DNA of 64,000 nucleotides. Source: Areca catechu. Its lineage: Eukaryota; Streptophyta; Magnoliopsida; Arecales; Arecaceae. A program made the position numbers and the translations under genes. The stretch lies in contig CM038046.1 in assembly GCA_021397845.1 (NCBI GenBank), forward strand, positions 67,660,021 to 67,724,020. The letters run 5' to 3'. Shown here piece by piece: positions 55,648 through 64,000 of this stretch (position 1 is its first letter; each line of letters starts with the position of its first letter). Under the pieces are notes generated by a model. That model was not told the DNA's origin and ran no database searches. It saw only the letters and a program-made list of their open reading frames with translations.

Positions 55648-57229
55648 ATCTCTGATTGACCTTGCTCAAAGAATTAGGGTTTTCTGGTTTTTAATAAGGG
55701 TTGACTCGATCAACTCAATTTTAGCTTGAGTATGTATTCCCTGCAATTTATTTTGTTGAGTCATGTTGACTCTGTAGTGGTCTAGGACTTCAACCTGGGG
55801 TGTCGCATTTTCTCCCAAGGCCAAGCAAGTGGGCGCCACACTCCTAGCCACACTCCCAGCCACACACCTGAGTCCAGGGGGTGCCACATCTCCATCCAGT
55901 ATGCTCTGGTCCCCACACCACAAGATAGCAGGTCCTTTCTCTCATGCGCCATTTGAGGTGAAAGCAATCTGGGATCCAAAATTCAAGGGGGCGGCCCATA
56001 ATATTCCATAAGAGCCAAGCTATGAAAAGAAAGAAACTCTTCTTGGAGAGTACTTCAAGGGGGTGGCCATTCCATGCCAAAAATGCCCAAAGCAAAGATG
56101 GGAAGAACCATGACTTAGGGAGAAAGAAAAGGAGGAGTCCAAAAGAGTTGAGCCATGGAAGGAATGAAATTCTCTCTTGAAGAACAAGGCTAGGAGGCGC
56201 CACTTACCTTCCTTTTAAAACCTCCAATCCACTTTTTTGGAACCTTTGGCCCGCCATATGTGTATGGATTGATCCTACAAACCTAATTTGAAGATCCCCT
56301 CCTTTAGTCCCACATGGGAAGATGTAAAACCCTACTCTCTTGTAAAGTCCTATAAATTAAACCCCTTTTGTAAATTTTAATGTAATCTGATGAATGAATT
56401 CAAGTTTTTGTGTGAGCAAACTCTGTGTTTTCTCTCTTCCGCACTTGCATCCAGGTGTTGAGCTCCGTGAGGGAGTAAATCCGGGTTCCCCAGGAACCTT
56501 GAGGAGGTGTGAGATCTCCAAACCCCTAAACCCTAGGTTAGCCACTTCAACTCCAAAACCCTAGCCGCCCATCATCCACTTCAATCCACCAAACCCTAGC
56601 CTATCCCACCTCCCACGGCCTCTCTCTCCAAGTCAAGGCTGACCACCAGCATCTGGGTCCAGTCCGGATACTTCAGCTTCAGAGTGAATTTCATTTGGAG
56701 CCAGATCAACCTCCAGGAGAATCCAGATTTCAGCAACATCAGCTTTCAAGTTCTTCAATCTGGTAAATCCTTCCTTGAGTATCTGATTCCATCACTTGTT
56801 CTTCTTCTTTCCCAGATCTTGAGTCCAGGAGAAGCCGACTCAGCCACAGGACCAGTATTGGAGGATCCATTGCGAAGGTATCTGAATCCGAGGATCCAAC
56901 AATCTGCTCGAGAGAGTTCTTCCACCAAACTTTGTGAAGATCACTGTCTGTTTGGTAACCCATCTCTTCTCTTTATTTCTGTCCTGTTGAAAGTTCAGAG
57001 CGAAACCCTAGGTCTGGAAGTTTCTCAACCCCCAGCGATCCGTTACTTCTGAACCACTCTGATAACCTAGTTTCTTTTAAATTGTGCTTTTTAGTTATTA
57101 CCTAGTTTCTTTCAATTTAGTTTAGCTTTCCTTTGAGTCAAAGCCAATTTTTGAAAATATATAAAAAAAAAAGAGAATTAATCTTAATTTATTTCCGCAT
57201 CGCATCATCTCTTCTTTCGTTCTGCATCA
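55602..57229 (+). repeat. 3' LTR (1628 bp)
   Basis: Starts TGGTGCGGGCACCA, ends TTCTGCATCA, followed by GAACC (57230-57234). Confidence 0.95.
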
Positions 57230-57234
57230 GAACC

Positions 57235-57478
57235 CATCCCTGAGTGTCCACCAATAAATTTGCCTAAGAAAGGAAAAAGGATTGAGCATATCCTGGATGA
57301 CCAAGCTATTAGTACCCGAAACAAAGGCTACCAACATTACTTGGTTCGTTGGCAAGGTTGACCAGAATCAGAGGGTTCGTGGACCACTCGAAAGGATCTA
57401 CAATGCCTCGACCTAGACATACCTGAGCCAGATTGACCTTTACTTGACAGGATCGAGTTCTTCCCATGCTAGGAGAAT
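57235..57478 (+). pseudogene. Chromodomain, second part (interrupted)
   Basis: Continues the pol remnant cut at 48336: a stop early on, then RIEHILDDQAISTRNKGYQHY-like text (57278-57340), a WQG-type segment with a stop after it, and a DLYLTGSSSSHARRI tail, ending at the purine-rich AGGAGAA. Degraded by several changes. Confidence 0.8.
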
Positions 57479-58453
57479 TAGTGAGGACACCCATATCAAG
57501 CAAAAAATTACAGGGCTCCATTTGGATCTTCGATTAATGTGTTGGAAAGTCTGTTAATTTTTAAGTTGAGTCTAGAGTAACTTGAGTCCTATAATAAAAA
57601 TTGAGTATTATAATAAAATGAGTCAATTGTGTCCATTAGGTCAGTTGAGTCAATTAAGTCCAATTGCTTTTCAGTCTAGTCAAGTGAGTTCGATTGAGTC
57701 CTGTAAATTTTGACTTCTTTCATTCAAGTCAAGACCAAGTGGAAAGTCATCAAACCAAGAGAGCACCAGTACCCCACGGAAGCAGACTTCATGCACCACC
57801 CCTGGTCTCCATTCAAGCACCTCCAAGCCGACTAGCATTGGCACCCTCCAAGCATATCAGCCTTGGCGCCTCCTAGTCCACCAGTACTGGCACCCCTCCC
57901 AAAGCCCAACAAGGATTGGCGACCCCTCCTAGCCTAACAATACTTGGCACTCCCTCCCAGCCCAACATGGATTGGACACCCCAACCCAGCAAGCCCAGCA
58001 AGAGTTGGCACCCAGCCCAACAAGGATTTGAAGCCCTAGTCCAACAAGGAGTTGAAGCCCCAAGCCCATAAGGAGTCAAGTTTTCAAGTCCAACAAGGAG
58101 TTCAATTTCCAAGTCCTATAAGAAGTTCAACATCCAAGTCCTACAAGGACTCCAGTCTCCTTATCCCACTCCAACATTGATAAGGAGCGGCTTTGGTGAA
58201 TCTATAAATACCGCTACCCTCCTCCCTCTTGTAATGATGATTATGATGATTAATGAATGAGAGTTTTGTTTTTTATTTTTCGTTCATTTATGAATTGACC
58301 CTTCATCAGGGAGAGGGTGAGAGGCCCAAATTTTCACTCCACAAGGAGAGCACGTGAGGTGCAACTCAACCAAACCAAATAAAAATTTGAAAATCTTGCT
58401 CACATAATCTATAATTTTTTTATGCTCATCCCTAGCATGTTTGTCCCACATCA
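57479..58453 (+). repeat. 3' LTR (975 bp)
   Basis: Starts TAGTGAGGACACC (second base mutated from TGGTG), ends TTGTCCCACATCA, followed by CATGA (58454-58458). Confidence 0.9.
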
Positions 58454-58458
58454 CATGA

Positions 58459-58511
58459 GCTAGAAGATCATAGAAATGCCCATACAAAGATTAGCTTTTA
58501 GAACACAATTC
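58459..58511 (-). repeat. 5' LTR of the minus-strand copia, outer tip
   Basis: On the minus strand reads GAATTGTGTTCTAAAAGC, matching the early LTR text AAATTGTGTCCCAAAGCC at 366-383 of the plus-strand copia. The last few bases of the LTR tip (TGTTGG) are missing, so the element is truncated just short of its end. Confidence 0.65.
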
Positions 58512-58681
58512 TTTTAGGAAGGCTCATATACCTCTAGGAGTTTGCCTAGAACCCTCCTTTTAGAGAGATGATCCAGGGTATTCTGGTGAGACCAAGATCT
58601 TGTCAAATCTGGTGAAAGGCAGCTAGACCCCCATGCATCACTTGGAACCTTTTTGCCTGTAATGAGGCATCTTGTCTCTGA
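58512..58681. other. Unassigned 170 bp
   Basis: Unlike any other part of the window and with no clear ORF. It lies between the truncated copia LTR tip and a Sirevirus-like LTR. It may be a small piece of older sequence or of another element. Confidence 0.4.
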
Positions 58682-60117
58682 TGCCCAGCTAAAGCAATCT
58701 AAGAGGGGGCTGAATTGGGTTTCTAAAAATCTTTTGAAATGAATTAGAACTCAAGTGCTAGTGTGTTTCCAAAGTATTTGTATGCTCAATACTAATATGC
58801 AGCAATAATAAAGTAAATGCAGAAAAAGTTATAGGCAATCACAAACATAAAAATTTATAGTGGTTCGATGTATCCCAAAATACCTACGTCCACTTTCTAT
58901 GTTTTCCTTGGATATTTTACTATAATCTAACCTTGATTACAGTAGATTAGTTTTCTAGGCTTACTAATCAAAATCCCTTGATTTTTACTCAAGACTAATC
59001 AAAAACCTAGTTGGTTTTTTACTTTAGGATCACCAACAACCTTGTTGGTACAACATTGTTGGTTTTCATATAGGGCTAACCAACAACCTAAGCACTAGTT
59101 TCAATCCCCATGAAACTAGAAACAACAAAATAACTCAAGTGCAATATAAGAATATAATAAGCTTTCTCCAAAAGCAAGTAAAACTCGATGAAGCTCTTGA
59201 ATGTGGCTGAAAGCTTTGTCTTCAAGTTGATGAAGCCTCGATCAATGCTTGAAGATGTGGACTAGGAAGCTTTTTCTGAATTAGTATGCTTGAAGGCTCA
59301 AATCTCTCAAAGTATTGAATGCTTGAAGGTTTTAAATGAATGCTCTCTTTTGTTTTCCAAAAGATCTCTCCCTCTTGTAAAGAATTAATAATTGCATCTC
59401 TCTTGTGTTTGGTAGTGTTTTAAATACCTTTCCAACCCTAAAAACCCGATTATAGCTATTGGAGAGGAGAAACTAGCAGTTAGATGTGAAATAGGAAAGT
59501 TTTGTGCTTCAAAAACTAGCTGTTACACTACTATTTGATCTGCAAGTATCAACACTTCAAACCATGAGTCGATACATGAGTCGACAAAAGGTCAAGTATA
59601 TCTTTTGAGGCTCTCTGGAATGCACTGGTGTGTCAACACTTCTTCTGGTAAGTCGACACCTGAGTTGACACATCATCTTCATGAGTCGATACTTGACCAA
59701 ATCCCTAAAATCAGCATGTTCTATATCTTGTTTGGTCTCAGGCCTTGAGTCGACACTTAAGTTGACACTTCTACGTGCTAGCTAAAATTTTTTTACGTAT
59801 CAACTCAAGCCTCTGTGAGTCGACACTTGAGCTGACACTTCACTCCATGAGTCAATACATGACTGAAATAGTACTGAAACTTATCCAAACTTAAACTTTG
59901 AGCTCTTCAAAGTCTTTCTCATGTTCCAAAGTACATGTAACTTAAAAATTTATTAACTTAAGTAGCTTCTTCAACAAACTGATAAGAATTTCAATCTTAC
60001 AACACACTTTAATTTTGATGAGTACCTAAATCCGATAAACATACTTTTAACACATAATTAGTACTCAAATATACTTAAGTATTTTATTATTCATCAAAAT
60101 CAAGACAGGAGTCAACA
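58682..60117 (-). repeat. 3' LTR of the minus-strand Sirevirus-like element (1436 bp)
   Basis: Plus-strand view: TGCCCAGCTAAAGC ... GGAGTCAACA. The reverse complement starts TGTTGACTCCTGTCTTG. The left tip matches the end of 31197-32835 in reverse. Confidence 0.85.
59540..59870. repeat. GTCGAC-type repeats in the LTR
   Basis: AGTATCAACACTTC, GAGTCGATACATGAG, AAGTCGACACCTGAG, GAGTCGACACTTAAG, GAGTCGACACTTGAG and variants. More decayed and less evenly spaced than at 41446. Confidence 0.8.
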
Positions 60118-61200
60118 ATCTCTCCCTTTTTAATGATGACAAAATCTTTAAATATATAAACATGGTAAGCTCAATAGATTAGCAATAAGTATCAGAGAAA
60201 TTGGCTATATGTATCAGAGCAATATTGTAATGACTGTCATAGAGTAAAGTATTATCATTTAGCATATAACTTAAATGAATTCAATAAATATAACTACAAT
60301 GCATCGATACTTTACCAAGCATATCAAATCTAGGGTAAGCATATATCAGAACATATGCATATATAAGAGTGGAATGTTCATTAGCTTTAATCAGTGCAAA
60401 AAGAATAGCAATAAAACATAGTTAAAGCAAATGCAATGATATATCAAAATTTTACATAAACAGAGTTGATTGAACATTAGTTTCACTCAGAGCAAGATAG
60501 ATAATAATCATGCATGGTCAGAGCAAATTGGTTTTGAGAAAAGCATGTATCAAAGATAAAACATATTTGAAAGAATGAATATCAGATCAAAATTAGGTTT
60601 GAAACTAGATGTGAGTGTTAGAGCAAAATCTTTAAGAAATAAGAGTATCAAAGTAAATAATATAAAGATAGAGCTCCCCCTCAACACATGATCTGAAAAC
60701 ATTTTTCAAACTTTTCAAATATATGTTAGCATTGTTCAAAAATAGTTTATCAAAAATCTCCAAAACAATTTAGAAATTTCCTTCTTTAATACTTTCGTCC
60801 CCTTATTTTTTCTTTTATATTTATTACTTATTACTTTCTTCTCCCCCCTTTTTGTACTTTCTTCTCTCCCTTTTTATCATCATGAAAAGGTGAAAAATAA
60901 TACAAAGTAGAGAGATAAGTAACAAACCTCCCCCTCAAGGTAGGGATAAAATGAAAAAAATAGTATGAAGATTATCAAAGGCAATACAAACAAAGAATGA
61001 AGCATGAACACACAAGTGAAAGCATCATATATATACATATATATATATATATATCTCCAAATATTTTGTGATAGAAGAGAGTCTGTATACAGTATTACAC
61101 TGAAACAAACATACTTACTAAGTATGATGCATCGATACAGACTCATCATATATACAAAATACATGTACAACTAACTCATATACTGACCACTCCTAGTGGG
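60118..61200 (-). other. 3' UTR of the Sirevirus-like element
   Basis: Begins with the purine tract in reverse (ATCTCTCCCTTTTTAATG). AT-rich with many ATCAGAG/AGAGCAA motifs, a second pyrimidine block (60840-60880) and an AT microsatellite at 61025-61053. The ORF at 60880-61170 is AT-rich and I do not consider it a gene. Confidence 0.7.
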
Positions 61201-63195
61201 CTCAGTCATCATCAGAGAAAGACAAAATCTCTAATACAATAGGTCCAGTAATCCTAGAAGGACAAGGTCATGGCCACATGGGCCAAAGGTCTGCCAATCT
61301 AGTATAGACCACTCTAGGAGTGTCTTTACATTCTAAGCCTCTGCCTCTGACTCGTGATCTCCCTCTGGCTAATGCTAAAGGGGAAAAGTGTTAGGAACAT
61401 GGTTAGGAACAGAGACAGGATCTGGAATTGGGTTGGAGTTAGCAATAATATGATCAATGTCAGAAGGTGTATGATCAAAAATGGATCTAGATGAAGTGAA
61501 AATGATATGACATGCAGGAGTATAGAAACCTAACTCCCTGGATAAAGAAGAAATAGGTAAGGAAGTAGAATGTACTATGGGTGTCCTATCAGAAAAGGTA
61601 GGGGGAACAAAAATAGATGGTGTAGGTAAAGCATCTGATGGACCAGGTGGAGTGATGATAGTGGTGATCTAAGTGGCATCAATGGAAGTGTCAGAATGAT
61701 CAAAAAATAGAACGGGTGTGCATACAATGGATGCTCCTAAAGGAATAGAGTCAGAATGGCAAGAGATGACAACAGTACTAGGTATGATAGGTCTCAGAAG
61801 GCTTGGACTTGATGGAATTGAAATAGCCTCAAGTGCTAGCATGTCATCAACAGTAGCAAGCTCAGTCAAATCTATGTCCTGGTCAGCCCCATCTTTGGCT
61901 TGGGTTCCACTATAAGATCATCAATATCAAAATATCCTGACTGATCATCTTGATCTGCTCCCATCTCTGGATCATCTGCTAGTGGTGCTTGTGGAGAATC
62001 TGGCAATGGTGAAGGAGAAGATGGTCTGCCAGGTGTCAATCTCTATAGAATAGCCATCACAGTAGCAAACCCCTCTTTCTTCTCATAAAAACTAGATCGC
62101 ATCTCCATATGGGTCTAATCAACTCACTGTCTCAAGGTCTGCCTGTCTATCTCCAAGCAAGTAATCCTATCCATAGAAGCATCTACTTGAGGTGGCACCT
62201 CAATGTGTGCCTAGATAGAAGGCTCAAGCCGCAACTCGGACGAATCTCAAGGTAGCTTAGATGGACTGGCCTTGTTTCCCTGCATCTCCTCCTCAATAGC
62301 ATCCTCATCCTCATCCGAGGCTGGCACCTGTCCAGAAATTCTACACCTCTAGTGACCTCAGTATCTCTCTGATATCCAATGTGATGCAAGGATCTCTCAT
62401 CATATGTATCAGTATGTAGAAGCTCTTTGTACTGCTCACCGACAAGATCAACTCCATAAGCTCAAAATAGCCTGGTCAGTCCCATGCCGTAAGGTAAGCA
62501 GAGTTGCCTACTGGTGCCTTGGACATCTGGTGAATCATCAGCATTGGTAGGCACACAAGTGACCTCCAAATCAATGACACCATGACTAAGATCTCCCTCT
62601 CTATGATAAAGTCGAATCGCTCGGTCTTCGGCAATGAAATCCATGCCATAATATGATGGAGTTTCATCTCTGTAGATAGCTATGACATGATGATAGTGGC
62701 TCCCTCATCGAAGTCATCTCTCTCCATAATACATCTAAAGCCATCGATCTGGTCTCCAAGTGAATCGACAACAGTGCCTCTCTTGGGTATCTTCTAGATG
62801 CAGCTCGTAATCTTAACATACAATGGAACTAAACACCTCTGACCTCTCCAATCCATCCATCAGCTCCCCTGGCCAAAGTCCCATAGAACTGTCTCATCAA
62901 GGTCAGGTAATATCTCTCTTAAAGAGTACAGAACTGAACCAGTCTAGCATCCCTCAACCAATCTCCTATCAGAAATGCTGCAGATCATGGAAGTCAAAAT
63001 CCACTCGATGTCTGCCTACAATGGCTTTGGAGGCCATACGATCTACTCCCGATACAGGTGGTGGTTGAGTAGGAACATCTGTTGTGATGGATTAGCTACT
63101 GGCTGAGAAGAATCAAGTCCCACCTTAGTGTGCTGGTTCGCACCCTGAGAAGCAGAATGTGGTCTCCTCATAACCTGTTTCCTAGGCCCCATCAT
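61200..63195 (-). pseudogene. Env-like ORF of the minus-strand Sirevirus-like element
   Basis: Read down from 63195: MMGPRKQVMRRPHSASQG, then a degraded N-terminal part, LHHIMAWISLPKTERFDF (62590-62670), CLPTNADD-type text and LCLPYGMGLTRLF (62465-62510), which align with LHHIIARILLSKTSHFDF and CLPYGMGLTCII of the copy at 27678. The C-terminal half is Ser/Pro/acidic-rich. Frames change several times, so this copy is dead. The left border is approximate. Function unproven, as for the first copy. Confidence 0.65.
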
Positions 63196-63404
63196 CCAAA
63201 AATCAAAGAATTATGAATGTGGAAGGGAAACAAGAGCTAGAATCATGAAAAACAAGGGATACGAGAGATAAATAGGCTCAAGCCCAAACATGAATTGTTA
63301 AAACCCTAAACAGGGACTAACGAAAGCTAGGGCACAGTGAGGGTAAGTGTCGGCTCAGAGGAGATGGAAAGAAAAAGATCGTCGATCCTATTTAAACATA
63401 GTTC

Positions 63405-63487
63405 TTGAGGATTAAGTGTCAACACTTTAGTAAGTATCAAGTGTCGACACTTTAGTGTGTCGACACTTCCATGTGTCGACACCTAAA
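63405..63487. repeat. GTGTCGACAC palindromes upstream of the env-like ORF
   Basis: Perfect GTGTCGACAC at 63441, 63457 and 63473, 16 bp apart, with GTGTCAACACTTTAG before them. Same position relative to the env-like start as 27405-27485. Confidence 0.88.
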
Positions 63488-63668
63488 AAAAATTAGAGAA
63501 AAACAAGAAAAATCATAGAAAAATCAGAAGAGATGATTTGAATGATCAATTATGATTGATCATGAGATCAAAAAATTTTTAAAGAAAATTCTAAAGGTTA
63601 TAAAGAATGATCGAGATATAATAAAAAATATCAATGACCCTTAATTCTCTTCTAATCATATAGAACCT
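63488..63668 (-). other. AT-rich spacer, nothing identified
   Basis: A-rich sequence with a GATCAATTATGATTGATC inverted repeat (63544-63561). Probably the pol-env spacer of the Sirevirus-like element. Confidence 0.4.
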
Positions 63669-64000
63669 GTTGGCGTGGAGTCCCTGAACTGGTTGGTTGG
63701 AGCTGCTATACCATAGGACCGCTCCCTGGTTCACCTGTAAAACAGGTCCCTTGCTGGAGTCTTTCCGGCGGGGGACACTCCGATGCCAAGTCAAAGTCGG
63801 ATCCCAGCCACAGAATGGGAAAGATTCTCGAGAAGCGGAGGGAAAGGCTCTTTCAATTTAGAGTATGCGTGTATGTATGTCTGCGTACCTCTCTCGAGCA
63901 TTTCTTCTTACTACAATTTAAAAGGAGGCATCCAGCCTGTGGCTCTGTTCTTCTCCCAGCGATTATAGGGAGTTAATTTCTTCTCATGATTAGCAATCGT
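63669..64000 (+). mobile_element. Start of another LTR-like sequence, cut by the window end
   Basis: An abrupt change to GC-rich sequence opening TGTTGGCGTGGAGTCC. No coding content. TGTTGG at a sharp composition border suggests an LTR start, but no second copy or PBS is visible here. Candidate only. Confidence 0.35.

Larger units (their letters stand above)
48337..57229 (+). mobile_element. Chromodomain gypsy (chromovirus) element, structurally complete
   Basis: 8.9 kb with two LTRs of 1628 bp each, PBS, leader with hairpins, gag with two zinc knuckles, protease, RT, RNase H, integrase, chromodomain, purine tract and perfect GAACC duplication. RT before integrase defines Ty3/gypsy; the C-terminal chromodomain defines a chromovirus. 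The lineage (Galadriel, CRM-like or Reina) is not settled by eye. Gag-pol is one continuous frame with seven in-frame stops and no frameshift. The first 290 bp of the two LTRs differ at about 15 positions, mostly transitions, so it is not a very recent insertion. Confidence 0.96.
46072..58453 (+). mobile_element. Non-autonomous gypsy element with chromodomain tail, host of a nested element
   Basis: LTRs 46072-47047 and 57479-58453 (976 and 975 bp), PBS-like TGGTATTAGAGC at 47052, leader with conserved hairpin, then directly the integrase C-terminus and chromodomain (48000-48336 continuing at 57235). Gag, protease, RT, RNase H and integrase core are missing. Without the insert its internal region is about 1.5 kb. 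The target duplication CATGA is perfect. The complete element at 48337 inserted into its pol remnant. Confidence 0.9.
32836..58511 (-). mobile_element. Angela-like copia element, minus strand, truncated and split by nested insertions
   Basis: Visible parts on the minus strand: 5' LTR in three pieces (58459-58511, 44367-46071, 35743-36359), PBS (35730-35741), leader, gag, protease and the start of integrase. It ends at 32836, where the Sirevirus-like LTR abuts. Taking out the inserted elements, the LTR is about 2.38 kb, close to the 2.34 kb of the plus-strand copia at 360. The two gypsy elements in its LTR have perfect target duplications (GAGAG, CATGA). Confidence 0.85.
58682..63668 (-). mobile_element. 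Sirevirus-like copia element, minus strand, 3' half
   Basis: 3' LTR (58682-60117), purine tract (60118-60131), AT-rich 3' UTR and env-like ORF (about 61200-63195) followed by the palindromic spacer, all on the minus strand. Pol should follow to the right, but the sequence breaks at about 63668. Same layout as 27270-32835 on the plus strand. Confidence 0.78.

Noticed and set aside
60880..61170. 96-residue minus-strand ORF with Tyr/Ile-rich, membrane-like text
   Set aside because: It lies in the AT-rich 3' UTR of a Sirevirus-like element and overlaps an AT microsatellite.

Overview
The window is a block of nested LTR retrotransposons from a plant nuclear genome. I found no host protein-coding gene, tRNA or rRNA. 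Evidence for a plant: every element whose primer-binding site (PBS) lies in the window uses the 3' end of initiator tRNA-Met, and the families are plant lineages (Angela-like Ty1/copia, Sirevirus-like copia with an env-like ORF, chromodomain gypsy elements, and a Tat-type gypsy element with an antisense extra ORF). The combination suits a monocot, perhaps a palm; the species is a guess.

Layout. (1) 1-26160: a minus-strand Tat-type gypsy element, visible as degraded integrase (24879-26160), two tandem-repeat arrays (46 bp and 96 bp units) and a spliced antisense ORF (177-354 plus 12700-14649). It is split by a 12.3 kb plus-strand copia element (360-12694, TSD CGAAG) and by a minus-strand non-coding gypsy relative X (15610-24595) that has three LTRs and two internal regions. 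X is itself split by element Y (17784-21686). (2) 26165-32835: a 5'-truncated plus-strand Sirevirus-like element (RT-RNase H, env-like ORF, 3' LTR) with a foreign solo LTR (28925-30286) in its env-like ORF. (3) 32836-58511: a minus-strand Angela-like copia whose 2.3 kb LTR is split twice, first by a repeat-rich non-autonomous gypsy element (36360-44361, TSD GAGAG, itself holding a solo LTR at 40549-41947), then by a second non-autonomous gypsy element (46072-58453, TSD CATGA). The second one holds an almost complete chromodomain gypsy element (48337-57229, TSD GAACC, both LTRs 1628 bp). (4) 58682-63668: 3' LTR, 3' UTR and env-like ORF of a minus-strand Sirevirus-like element, ending at an unidentified LTR-like sequence.

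How they relate. The chromodomain element is the only gypsy copy with a near-complete gag-pol: one frame, seven in-frame stops, no frameshift. Three other gypsy families share its LTR tips, PBS, leader block and last part of pol but lack the rest, so they look like parasites of such an element. Their leaders share a 12-bp hairpin with a 9-nt loop at a fixed distance (about 460-480 nt) from the PBS, including one compensatory base-pair change, which makes it a candidate packaging or dimerisation signal. The Sirevirus-like LTRs carry arrays of GTCGAC-centred palindromes, in one LTR spaced 21-22 bp apart, about two helical turns.
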